A stretch of 64,000 bases of DNA from an uncultured Pseudomonadota bacterium (GTDB lineage: Bacteria > Pseudomonadota > Alphaproteobacteria > RF32 > CAG-239). Every line of letters starts with the position of its first letter. Positions within the stretch are counted from its first letter, which is position 1. Positions 18,276-26,766 of the stretch are shown here, one piece after another. The DNA lies in assembly GCA_949295025.1 (NCBI GenBank), contig CASFJK010000003.1, positions 34,858 through 98,857 on the forward strand, read 5' to 3'. The notes under the pieces were generated by a model. That model was not told where the DNA came from, searched no databases, and saw nothing but the letters and a program-made list of their open reading frames with translations. The translations under genes and the position numbers were made by a program.

Positions 18276-19196
18276 TTAAAGTGCCTCAGCACCTGATATA
18301 ATCTCTGTCAGTTCAGTTGTAATTGCAGACTGACGAATGCGGTTATATTTAATTGTCAGTTTGTTTATCATATCGCTTGCATTTCTGGTGGCATTATCCA
18401 TTGATGTCATACGAGCACCATGCTCTGATGCTTGAGAATGAACAACGGCTTTAAAAATAACACCTCGGAAAATAAGCGGCAACATTCCTTCCAATAAGGT
18501 CAACTTATCTGGCTCATAATCGTAAAAAGCGCCCCTGACAACATTGGTTGGTAAATGCATCTTATTATATTCAAACTCTTCAATTTTCAGCGGCAAAATT
18601 TGTTCATCAACAATTTCTCTGCTGATTGCAGACTTAAAACGACTAACAATCACTTCGCAGACATCAAATTTTTCTTGGTTATAGGCGTCTAAAACATCAT
18701 AACCAATATCTGATGCCTCGTAGTATTTTGCACCTTTTGCTGCAACACCTTCTTTAGTTTTTATAATCAAATCGCCATAACGGCTTTTCAAAATATCGCG
18801 TCCTTTTTTGCCGACACAATAAATTGAAACATTCTTGCCTGCCTCTTTAAGCTCTTCAATACGGCGAATTGCTTCTTTGGCAACACCGGCATTGTAACTT
18901 CCACAAAGGCCTCGATCTGAAGTAAAGACAAGAAGAAGATAGTTTTGAGCTTGAGGATTTTCTCTCATCATTTTAGGCCATTCGACCTTATGCCCACTAA
19001 CCTCTTCTTCTTGCTTTAATTCATAAATAACTCGATTGGCGCAAGACAAAAGATTGTGATTATAAAACTCAGACTTGCCGATTAAACCTTGAGATCGACG
19101 CAGGCGCGCAGCAGCAACCATCTTCATCGCCGAAGTTATTTTACTTGTTGATTTGACGGTGCTGATGCGAGTTCTTAACTCTTTTAATCCTGCCAT
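18276..19196 (-). CDS. atpG: ATP synthase F1 subunit gamma
   Basis: A 306-aa central shaft of F1. The N-terminal ELRTRISTVKSTSKITSAMKM helix and the C-terminal ARMTSMDNATRNASDMI helix are both clear. Spacing to atpA is 9 nt and to atpD 18 nt. Length is slightly above the usual 285-295 aa, with extra residues in the central Rossmann-like domain. Confidence 0.97.
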   Translation of the reverse strand: MAGLKELRTRISTVKSTSKITSAMKMVAAARLRRSQGLIGKSEFYNHNLLSCANRVIYELKQEEEVSGHKVEWPKMMRENPQAQNYLLLVFTSDRGLCGSYNAGVAKEAIRRIEELKEAGKNVSIYCVGKKGRDILKSRYGDLIIKTKEGVAAKGAKYYEASDIGYDVLDAYNQEKFDVCEVIVSRFKSAISREIVDEQILPLKIEEFEYNKMHLPTNVVRGAFYDYEPDKLTLLEGMLPLIFRGVIFKAVVHSQASEHGARMTSMDNATRNASDMINKLTIKYNRIRQSAITTELTEIISGAEAL

Positions 19197-19205
19197 AGTT
19201 TAACC

Positions 19206-20756
19206 TCAAGCTGCTTCTTCAATCTTTTTAAACTCAGCCAAGAAATTATCATAGAACTCTGTTAATTTTTTATCCAGTTCATCTGACAAAACTTTCTTGT
19301 CTGCAATTTCCTCCAGATATTCGGGATAATTGGTTTTCAAGGCTTTCAATGCTGATTGCTCAAAATCATTTACCTCTTTAAGATCCAATTTATCCAAATA
19401 TCCTCTTACGCCGGCAAAAATTGCAACAACTTGTTCTTCAACCGGCATCGGTCGATATTGAGGCTGCTTCAACAATTCAGTCAAACGAGCACCGCGTGAC
19501 AACAAATTCTTGGTTGCAGCATCCAAATCCGATGCAAATTGAGCAAAAGATGCCATTTCACGGTATTGCGCTAATTCAAGCTTAATTTTACCGGCAACTT
19601 GTTTCATTGCCTTAATTTGAGCAGCTGAACCAACACGACTTACCGAGATACCAACGTTGACAGCTGGACGAATACCTTGATAGAACAACCCTGTTTCCAA
19701 AAAGATTTGTCCATCAGTAATAGAAATCACATTAGTCGGAATGTATGCTGATACGTCGCCGGCTTGTGTTTCAATTACCGGAAGAGCTGTCAAAGAACCG
19801 CCGCCCAATTCATCATTCATTTTAGCAGCACGTTCCAACAAACGAGAGTGCAAATAGAACACATCTCCTGGAAAAGCTTCACGCCCTGGCGGACGACGGA
19901 GCAACAAAGACATTTGTCTGTATGCCGTTGCTTGCTTGGTTAAGTCATCATAAAAGATAACAGCATTCATGCCATTATCTCTGAAGTACTCGCCCATAGC
20001 ACAACCGGAATAAGGAGCCATAAATTGCATCGGGGCCGGATCTGAAGCTGTTGCAGCCACTACAATAGTATAATCCATTGCGCCATGATCACGTAATGTC
20101 TTAACTACTTGAGCCACTGTTGAGCGTTTTTGTCCGACTGCAACATAAATGCAGTAAAGTTTTTCTTTTTCAGATTTTGCTTTGTCGTTAATACGTTTTT
20201 GATTCAAGATTGTATCGACAATAATTGCCGTTTTACCTGTCTGACGATCACCAATAATCAACTCACGCTGACCACGACCAATCGGAACCAGTGAATCTAC
20301 AACTTTCAAACCGGTTTGCATCGGTTCATAAACGCTGCGTCTGGTAATAATACCGGGAGCTTTTACTTCTGACAATCTAAACTCATCAGACTTAATAGCG
20401 CCTTTACCATCAATCGGCTCTCCCAAAGCATCAACCACACGACCGAGAAGACTTTTTCCCACAGGAACGCTAACAATTTTGTCAGTACGTCTTACCGTAT
20501 CACCTTCTTTGATGCTTTGGTCTGAACCGAAGATAACGATACCGACATTATCTTCTTCCAGATTTAACGCCATGCCTTTGATGCCGCCATCGAATTCGAC
20601 CAACTCTCCAGCCTGTACTTTATCCAGACCATAGACACGAGCAATACCATCACCAACGGATAAAACTCGACCCACTTCAGAGACGTCAATATCTACTTTG
20701 GCACCGGCGATTTTTTCCTTTATAATGGAAGATATTTCGCTTGCTTGCACAGACAT
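19206..20756 (-). CDS. atpA: ATP synthase F1 subunit alpha
   Basis: A 516-aa non-catalytic nucleotide-binding subunit. Walker [11 protein letters not shown] is near residue 170; the [17 protein letters not shown] segment is near 360. Length and motif order are normal. Its start overlaps the atpH stop by 1 nt, so translation is coupled. Confidence 0.98.
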   Translation of the reverse strand: MSVQASEISSIIKEKIAGAKVDIDVSEVGRVLSVGDGIARVYGLDKVQAGELVEFDGGIKGMALNLEEDNVGIVIFGSDQSIKEGDTVRRTDKIVSVPVGKSLLGRVVDALGEPIDGKGAIKSDEFRLSEVKAPGIITRRSVYEPMQTGLKVVDSLVPIGRGQRELIIGDRQTGKTAIIVDTILNQKRINDKAKSEKEKLYCIYVAVGQKRSTVAQVVKTLRDHGAMDYTIVVAATASDPAPMQFMAPYSGCAMGEYFRDNGMNAVIFYDDLTKQATAYRQMSLLLRRPPGREAFPGDVFYLHSRLLERAAKMNDELGGGSLTALPVIETQAGDVSAYIPTNVISITDGQIFLETGLFYQGIRPAVNVGISVSRVGSAAQIKAMKQVAGKIKLELAQYREMASFAQFASDLDAATKNLLSRGARLTELLKQPQYRPMPVEEQVVAIFAGVRGYLDKLDLKEVNDFEQSALKALKTNYPEYLEEIADKKVLSDELDKKLTEFYDNFLAEFKKIEEAA

Positions 20757-21310
20757 TATTGTCCACCTTTCATCATCATTTCTAAACGATTTAATTTTCC
20801 CAGAACAGAATCGTCTATCATGGTTGAGCCATATTGTATTCTCAATCCACCCAAAAGTTCAGGATTAACACGATAACTAACCACAATTTTTTTGCCGAAT
20901 TTCTGTTCCAGCATTTGTAAAACTTTTTTGTTTTGGGTTTCAGTTAATTTTTTTGCCGAATCAACAGCTATTTCTGTAATATTTTGCTTTTGATAGTATA
21001 AATGCACAAACGCTTCGAGAATCATTTCAATTTCCCCGAAGCGATTATTATCAGCAATAATATCCAAACCATTTAAGCTTTCTTTGGAAAGTTTTAATTT
21101 TGCAGCAATTTCTTTCAATGCTGACTTTTTAGAATCTATATTCCAGAGTGGATTGGCAAAATATTTTGTGAAATCTTTTTCTTCTTTAATTGTTTGCAAC
21201 AATGTCAAAACATCAGCATGGACTTTAGCAACCGCTTTTAGATCATCAGCGGCTCCATACAAGGCTTCGGCATAGACAGAAGCAATTTTACTTTTAGAAT
21301 CTTTTTTCAA
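20756..21310 (-). CDS. atpH: ATP synthase F1 subunit delta
   Basis: A 184-aa peripheral-stalk subunit (OSCP). The N-terminal helical domain begins [15 protein letters not shown] and the C-terminal domain includes [26 protein letters not shown]. First gene of the F1 operon, downstream of priA with its own promoter at 21352-21381. The F0 genes are not in the window, as expected for alphaproteobacteria, where F0 and F1 operons are separate. Confidence 0.95.
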   Translation of the reverse strand: MKKDSKSKIASVYAEALYGAADDLKAVAKVHADVLTLLQTIKEEKDFTKYFANPLWNIDSKKSALKEIAAKLKLSKESLNGLDIIADNNRFGEIEMILEAFVHLYYQKQNITEIAVDSAKKLTETQNKKVLQMLEQKFGKKIVVSYRVNPELLGGLRIQYGSTMIDDSVLGKLNRLEMMMKGGQ

Positions 21311-21351
21311 TGTTTTTCACTCTACTCAAATATTCATCCAATGGCTCACAT

Positions 21352-21381
21352 ATTATAAGCTAATAGTTTCTAATTTGTTAA
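21352..21381 (-). promoter_or_regulatory. Promoter of the atpHAGDC operon
   Basis: Minus-strand TTAACA (5/6), 18-bp spacer, TATAAT (6/6). Predicted start near 21345, about 35 nt before atpH. Confidence 0.65.
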
Positions 21382-21429
21382 AATATTTAATTTTCACTTT
21401 AAAAACATTTTGCTTAAAGTATGTAATTT

Positions 21430-23610
21430 TTACATAAAGTTATAGGGATCAATATCAACCTCCACTCTTACTGATGGCGGGACATTTACTCTACTTAGCC
21501 ATTGATATAAAACATCTTGAATTTTAATCAATTTAGTTGTCTTCAACAGCAACCTATAACGAAATTTTCCTCTTAATTTATATATCGGAGCTTGTGCAGG
21601 TCCTAAAACCGAAATAGAATCTGTGTTTGGAGCTATTTCGCCTAGCTGATTGGCAACACGTTCGGTTTGTTCTTGATTGGCACCGCTGATAATCAATGCA
21701 GCCAAACGCCCATACGGCGGCAACTTTAACATTCTGCGGGTTTTCTTTTCCAAGCTCAAAAACTCTTCTCTATTTCCACTTAACAAAGCTTTCAAAACGG
21801 CATTTTCTGGATACAGAGTCTGTAAATAAACAATGCCTTTTTTCTCTCCTCTTCCGGCACGACCTGATACCTGAGATAAAAGCTGATACGTCTGCTCGGT
21901 GGCACGCAAATCGCTTCCCATCAAGCCTAAGTCTGCATCGACAATTCCCACTAAGGTCAGACAAGGAAAGTGGTGTCCTTTGGCTAAAATTTGCGTACCG
22001 ATTAAAATATCTACCTCGCCTTTTTCCATTTCTTGGATGACTTCGGAAACATCTGACAATGTTGATGTTATATCGCTAGATATCACACGAATCCTTGCAT
22101 CAGGAAAACGGCATTTTACTTCTTCAGCCACACGCTCTACTCCAGGACCGCAAGCCGTTAATCCGGTTTGAGAACCACATTCGGGGCAAGTTTCAGGAAT
22201 CGGAATTGAATAACCGCAATGATGACAAACCAAATTTTTGGTATTGCGATGCTCAGTCAGCCATGCGGTACAATGCGGGCATTGGATGCGATGTCCGCAA
22301 TCGCGACAAATGATAAGCGGCGCATAGCCTCTACGGTTTAAAAACAACATAGACTGCTCGCCTTTTTGCAAATTGCTTTTTAATGCTTCAACCAAGCTCG
22401 GGGCAAGCCATGATGTTCCCCACTCACCTTTTTGCGGTTTGTCTTTTTTCAAATCTATAATTTCAATTTTCGGCAATTCGGCAGCAGCATAGCGGCTGGT
22501 TAATTTAACCACATCATATTTGCCTTCATCTACATTATTCAAGGTTTCCAAATCCGGTGTTGCCGTTGCCAAAATAATTGGAAATGCTTCCATTTTAGCT
22601 CTAACAACAGCCATATCGCGTCCTTGATAGTTGACCCCGTCTTCTTGCTTATAAGAATGGTCATGACTTTCATCAACTACTATCAAGCCTAAATTTTTAT
22701 ACGGCAAAAACAATGCTGAGCGTGCCCCGACAATCACTTTGGCTCGACCTTCGGCTATAGCTATCCAGTTATCCGTTCTTTCTTTTGTCCCCAAGCCGGA
22801 ATGCCAGCAAGCCGGCTTTACGCCGAATCTTCTCTCAAATCGGCCCAACCATTGGCTGGTCAAAGCAATTTCAGGAACGGTAACCAAAACTTGCTTGCCT
22901 TTGCTCAAAGCCTCGGCCACAGCCTCAAAATAAACTTCAGTTTTACCCGAGCCGGTTACACCGTCTAGCAATGTTACGGAAAAACCTTCACTAACCTTGG
23001 CAACTAATTGTTCTGCTGCAGCTTTTTGCTCCGACGTCAAGTCAACTTTATGAAACTCTCCTTTGGGCTCGGCAAACTCTTTTTTCTTCTCCACCTCTAT
23101 GGGCTTCAGGACACCTGCATCTATCATGGTTTTAATCACGCTTTGACTAACACCTGCGCCTTTAGCAATCTCAGCTCTTGAATAAGGATAATGTTTCAAT
23201 AAATCTATCACACGCCAACGTGCATCGGAATTTTTTAGTTTTGCCTCAGCCAAAGTTTTGCCCGACAGTGTATAAAGCACATTCATTTTGGGGTCTTCAA
23301 AAGCACCTTTGGCAGAGAGCACCATTTTCAGGCTCAAGCCCAAAAATGCCATATTATAAGTAGCGACAAAGCTGACAAATTTTCTTAAAGCATCAGATAA
23401 AGGTGGAAGTCTTAAAACCTCGATAATCGGTTTGATTTTGCTTTCGGAAATATCTGCCGATTTACCTAACTTCCAGACCACGCCGACCTGTTGTTCCCGC
23501 CCCCACGGCACCCTTACGATTGAGCCCAAAGCCACATTATCGCTTTCAACCTTATAGTCAAAAACGTCATTAAAAGGCAGTGGTAACAATACGCCGACAA
23601 TCTCAGACAA
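21430..23610 (-). CDS. priA: Primosomal protein N' (PriA helicase)
   Basis: A 726-aa restart helicase. The N-terminal DNA-binding domain begins VGVLLPLPFNDVFDYKV. The helicase core has GVTGSGKTEVY (Walker A), VDESHDHSYKQ (DEXH) and the LVSQVSGRAGRG motif. A zinc-binding insertion has paired CxxC knuckles (CRDCGHRIQCPHC, then CHHCG and CPECG). I place the start at TTG 23610, preceded by AAGGA with an 8-nt spacer. The upstream in-frame ATG at 23703 lies inside the terminator of the 23738-24037 gene. The next gene downstream is atpH. Confidence 0.95.
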   Translation of the reverse strand: MSEIVGVLLPLPFNDVFDYKVESDNVALGSIVRVPWGREQQVGVVWKLGKSADISESKIKPIIEVLRLPPLSDALRKFVSFVATYNMAFLGLSLKMVLSAKGAFEDPKMNVLYTLSGKTLAEAKLKNSDARWRVIDLLKHYPYSRAEIAKGAGVSQSVIKTMIDAGVLKPIEVEKKKEFAEPKGEFHKVDLTSEQKAAAEQLVAKVSEGFSVTLLDGVTGSGKTEVYFEAVAEALSKGKQVLVTVPEIALTSQWLGRFERRFGVKPACWHSGLGTKERTDNWIAIAEGRAKVIVGARSALFLPYKNLGLIVVDESHDHSYKQEDGVNYQGRDMAVVRAKMEAFPIILATATPDLETLNNVDEGKYDVVKLTSRYAAAELPKIEIIDLKKDKPQKGEWGTSWLAPSLVEALKSNLQKGEQSMLFLNRRGYAPLIICRDCGHRIQCPHCTAWLTEHRNTKNLVCHHCGYSIPIPETCPECGSQTGLTACGPGVERVAEEVKCRFPDARIRVISSDITSTLSDVSEVIQEMEKGEVDILIGTQILAKGHHFPCLTLVGIVDADLGLMGSDLRATEQTYQLLSQVSGRAGRGEKKGIVYLQTLYPENAVLKALLSGNREEFLSLEKKTRRMLKLPPYGRLAALIISGANQEQTERVANQLGEIAPNTDSISVLGPAQAPIYKLRGKFRYRLLLKTTKLIKIQDVLYQWLSRVNVPPSVRVEVDIDPYNFM

Positions 23611-23690
23611 AATCTTTTTCCTTAACTTTTCTAAAGCCGATAATAGCAATCTGCTTTGCTTTATACAAATCTGTTTATATTTTACACACA

Positions 23691-23727
23691 AAAAAATCCG
23701 CATTTGATTTTACTCAAATACGGATTT
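23691..23727 (-). terminator. Terminator after the 23738-24037 gene
   Basis: Stem AAATCCG-x-ATTTGA / TCAAAT-x-CGGATTT with one mismatch, loop about 6 nt, T run on the minus strand. Confidence 0.8.
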
Positions 23728-23737
23728 GCTTTTCTTC

Positions 23738-24037
23738 TTAGAAAAACGGACTCAATAGCTTGATGATAAAATACATCAGCAAAGAAGCAATAATCAAGCC
23801 AATGCATTGTTGTGTTGTACTATATTGAGCTATCAATGGGGTTTGCACCAGCAAATATTTGCATCCGGCAATACATCCAATATAGCCCAAGCCGCTCAGA
23901 ATCGTACTTAGAAAACTAAAAACCCTGAAAGCTGTGGCCAACAAAAGCGCGCTTATAAACAATAAGGCATAAATCCACAAATTTTGTACACATAACAAAT
24001 TCCAAATTTGTCCGATTAAATCTACTACATTTTGCAT
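23738..24037 (-). CDS. Small integral membrane protein, 99 aa
   Basis: Unrecognised. It has three hydrophobic segments (about residues 20-40, 42-62 and 77-97) with only short polar links and few charges. It is divergent from xerC (114-nt gap) and ends at terminator 23691-23727, so it is transcribed alone. No function can be proposed from sequence. Confidence 0.6.
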   Translation of the reverse strand: MQNVVDLIGQIWNLLCVQNLWIYALLFISALLLATAFRVFSFLSTILSGLGYIGCIAGCKYLLVQTPLIAQYSTTQQCIGLIIASLLMYFIIKLLSPFF

Positions 24038-24151
24038 AATGATAAAATTTAAATTAATAATCTGAATTAAGGCTCACAATCTACTTACTTCATCAACGTT
24101 TGTCAAACTAAAATACACAAAATTTTAAACTATTTTTGCTATTCTTTTTAT

Positions 24152-25072
24152 ATGAAACAAGAAATTAGATATAATATTGATGCCAGCTTAAACCAAATTG
24201 TGCAAGAGTGGCTTGGTTGGCTTGCAGATGAACGAAAATATTCGCCACATACGCTTGACGGATATGCTCGCGATTTGGCCGATTTTACCGCTTCTTTTGC
24301 TAAGCCCATCTCTGTTAAACAACTTGAAAAAATGGACGTGCGCGCTTTTCGCAATTATATCGCAGAGGCTTCTGCTCGCGGACTTGAAAAATCTTCCCTC
24401 GCACGACACATCTCTACGCTGCGCAATTTTTTCAAATTTCTTAATGCGCGCAAAATCATCAAAAATACCGCAATTTCGGTTATATCAACGCCAAGGCGCA
24501 ATAAGGTTTTACCCAAAGCGCTTGATGTGAACCAAACTTTTGATGTGTTGGAAGAAAGCAAAAATTTTGCTACCAACGCTTGGCAAGGGCTCCGTGATGC
24601 CGCTATTTTTACTCTGCTCTACGGCTGCGGTTTGCGTATCTCTGAAGCCCTTAACCTCAACGTTGGTGATATAGACAGCAATGATTTCGTACGCATCCGG
24701 GGTAAAGGTAATAAAGAAAGAATCGTGCCCGTGCTACCTCAAATCAAAGATGCCATCAATGCTTATTTGAAAGAATGCCCCTATCATCTTAAAAATGGCG
24801 AACCGCTTTTCTTGGGCGCTAGGGGTGAGCGCCTCTCGCCACGGATTATACAACGGCAGCTGCAAAAAATTCGCGCGGGGCTCGGACTTCCAGAAAACTT
24901 AACTCCTCATGCGCTGCGACATTCTTTTGCAACTCACCTCTTGGCGGAAGGAACCGACCTGCGCTCCATCCAAGAGCTTCTTGGTCATGCTTCCCTCTCG
25001 ACAACTCAGCGATATACGGATGTTAATATCGAAACCCTCAAAAAAGAATACTCTAAACTGAAGCCAGCTTAA
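24152..25072 (+). CDS. xerC: Tyrosine recombinase XerC
   Basis: A 306-aa tyrosine recombinase. N-terminal SAM-like core-binding domain (about 12-100), then the catalytic domain with Arg162 (GCGLRISEAL), Lys185 (GKGNKER), His253 and Arg256 (HALRHSFATHL), His279 (LLGHASLSTT) and Tyr288. Xer proteins resolve chromosome dimers at dif. I call XerC rather than XerD from its place divergent to priA, common in alphaproteobacteria. The last codons and stop lie in the first copy of an imperfect repeat (25064-25320), so the C-terminal Lys-Pro-Ala may be repeat-derived. Confidence 0.92.
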   Translation: MKQEIRYNIDASLNQIVQEWLGWLADERKYSPHTLDGYARDLADFTASFAKPISVKQLEKMDVRAFRNYIAEASARGLEKSSLARHISTLRNFFKFLNARKIIKNTAISVISTPRRNKVLPKALDVNQTFDVLEESKNFATNAWQGLRDAAIFTLLYGCGLRISEALNLNVGDIDSNDFVRIRGKGNKERIVPVLPQIKDAINAYLKECPYHLKNGEPLFLGARGERLSPRIIQRQLQKIRAGLGLPENLTPHALRHSFATHLLAEGTDLRSIQELLGHASLSTTQRYTDVNIETLKKEYSKLKPA

Positions 25073-25320
25073 CCGCATCAGTTAGACGGCCGCTCTTGCG
25101 GTGCCTTGTGGACCGCGATGCTCTCTTAGTTCTTGGCGGAGCGAATGTGCCTTGTTCAGACAAACGTAGCGTGTTCGACAAGCTGTAGGCAGCTTGACCC
25201 CATCAGTTAAACTGCCGCTCTGACAGTGCCCAGAAACCGCGATGCTCTCAATGTGCAAGGCAGTACTTTCGTGCCTCGTCCAGATAAAAACAGACGTAGC
25301 ACATTTGATACTAAAATGTA
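25064..25320. repeat. Imperfect tandem duplication (about 125 bp x 2) at the xerC 3' end
   Basis: Unit 1 is about 25064-25188 and unit 2 about 25189-25320. Shared blocks include CAGCTT-ACC-CATCAGTTA, GCCGCTCT, ACCGCGATGCTCTC and CAGA-ACGTAGC. The units have diverged by substitutions and small indels and are richer in G+C than the surroundings. Unit 1 can form small hairpins (CCGC/GCGG, GCGGT/ACCGC). The stretch 25073-25389 holds no convincing gene. It ends in terminator 25332-25365. It may be a dispersed repeat family. Confidence 0.7.
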
Positions 25321-25331
25321 CAATAATCACA

Positions 25332-25365
25332 AAAAAAATACCGACGCCTTGCGCCGGTATTTTTC
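25332..25365. terminator. Bidirectional terminator between xerC and rpmG
   Basis: AAAATACCG-x-CGC / GCG-x-CGGTATTTT, loop CTT, with A and T runs. Confidence 0.85.
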
Positions 25366-25389
25366 TAAACTTAAAAAGATTGAATGAAA

Positions 25390-25557
25390 TTACTTCAATT
25401 TCTTTTCAACGAACTCTTCGTGTTTTCTAGACTTCTTGTCATATTTTTTCAAAGTCAATTTTTCCGGATGAGTTCTCGGATTCTTTTCAGCAAGAAAAAA
25501 TGTGCCGGTTCCGGCTGTGCTTTCCATTTTAACTTTTACTTTTACTGCTTTTGCCAT
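25390..25557 (-). CDS. rpmG: 50S ribosomal protein L33
   Basis: A 55-aa basic protein read directly from the minus strand: it starts MAKAVKVKVKMESTAGTGTF and continues through FLAEKNPRTHPEKLTLKKYD to a Lys-rich end. This is the alphaproteobacterial L33 pattern without zinc cysteines. It has a consensus promoter at 25605-25632 and terminator 25332-25365. Bases just before its ATG (AAGAGTATAAGAAA) match those before rpmF. Confidence 0.93.
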   Translation of the reverse strand: MAKAVKVKVKMESTAGTGTFFLAEKNPRTHPEKLTLKKYDKKSRKHEEFVEKKLK

Positions 25558-25604
25558 TTTCTTATACTCTTTATTTTAGGTTTCAAATTAAAACATTTAG
25601 CCGC

Positions 25605-25632
25605 ATTATGCACGTTTCCCCAAGTTTGTCAA
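25605..25632 (-). promoter_or_regulatory. rpmG promoter
   Basis: Minus-strand TTGACA (6/6), 16-bp spacer, CATAAT (5/6), located in the gap after the S41 protease gene. Predicted leader about 40 nt. Confidence 0.7.
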
Positions 25633-25644
25633 TAAATTTTTTTA

Positions 25645-26766
25645 TTATAACTCAGAATCTATGATATATTTGGCTACAGTCATATCAAATTCTTGTTTTT
25701 CTCGCTCTTCTTTAGAGCAATTTGTTTTTTTCTTTTGGTTGATGAACTTTTCCATATCAATAACATCATCTTGGCCATAAGTGCAAATATCGGGGATTAT
25801 TCCTATTTTATCCAGCGCCTCTCCTCCAGCTGAATAAAAATAACCTCGCGTTAAACCCAATACAGCGCCATTAGCCAATGCATATAATTCTTGCTTGCTG
25901 GCTTTTCCAAATGTATTGGTACCTATCAATTTTCCTCGGCTTTGTACTTGTATGGCTGATGCAACCAGCTCTGCCGCAGATGTTGTCTTTGCATCTACTA
26001 AAACGACCAAGGGTTTATCTTCGGTTTTGTCTTCCTCATCGGCATGATAATATGAAAAATCACCGTCGGATTTGGTTTCCAAAATCATAATTCCACCAGA
26101 CAAAAACATGTCTGCAACTTTCAGAGCTTCAGCCAAATCGCCACCGACAGAACCTCTTAAATCTAATATAATACCTTTAGCATTGTTATTTTCTGCCAAA
26201 GCTTTTTCCAGATTTTTGACGGTATGCTGATTGAAAGCCGCTATTTTAATATATAAAATGTGGTCTTGCATATTGGCGACAAAATTTCTGGTTATTCCTT
26301 TTTCTATTGCGGCATCACTTTGACCCTCCGGATAATATTGAGATACTCCATCCAGAGTTTTATTAATGCCGTTTTTCATAATTGTATCTAATATTTCAAA
26401 GTCGCGCTTATTAATCTCTTTGGAAACTTTTTGCGCAGCTTTGACCATATTATCATTCAGTTTGCTCCAAGCCTGTATATTTTGTCTGTCTTCCGGTTTG
26501 AGATGGCTTCTTACAACTCTGCCTTTATAATATAATGTAACACGCTTGCCATCATCTGCCACCGACAAATTTTTATCCATTTGATGCAAAGACTTCAAAC
26601 CGTTTATGGCTATTTTTTCCGTATCTTGCGCTTGATAATTGATATATTTATCTTGCACAAGCTTCAATCCGGTTTGATAAACTTCGGCATCGGTATATTC
26701 TTGAGCTTGAACAAATGAAGACAGTAATACGCTCAGAGGGATTATTCCAAAATATTTTTTATTCAT
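25645..26766 (-). CDS. S41-family (tail-specific) peptidase
   Basis: A 373-aa exported serine peptidase of the C-terminal-processing type. Signal peptide residues 1-21 (cleavage after VQA). Catalytic Ser is near 262 in TTSAAELVASA and Lys near 287 in GTNTFGKAS; ILDLRGSVGGD supplies the oxyanion region. A classical PDZ domain is not evident between the helical N-terminal region and the protease core, unlike CtpA. Expected to act in the periplasm on protein tails. It overlaps rnr by 4 nt (ATGA type), so translation is coupled. Confidence 0.85.
   Translation of the reverse strand: MNKKYFGIIPLSVLLSSFVQAQEYTDAEVYQTGLKLVQDKYINYQAQDTEKIAINGLKSLHQMDKNLSVADDGKRVTLYYKGRVVRSHLKPEDRQNIQAWSKLNDNMVKAAQKVSKEINKRDFEILDTIMKNGINKTLDGVSQYYPEGQSDAAIEKGITRNFVANMQDHILYIKIAAFNQHTVKNLEKALAENNNAKGIILDLRGSVGGDLAEALKVADMFLSGGIMILETKSDGDFSYYHADEEDKTEDKPLVVLVDAKTTSAAELVASAIQVQSRGKLIGTNTFGKASKQELYALANGAVLGLTRGYFYSAGGEALDKIGIIPDICTYGQDDVIDMEKFINQKKKTNCSKEEREKQEFDMTVAKYIIDSEL

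Noticed and set aside
25082-25330. 82-codon minus-strand frame across both repeat units
   Set aside because: Its codons follow the repeat structure, it has no Shine-Dalgarno sequence, and the two copies have diverged with indels; more likely a by-product of the repeat.
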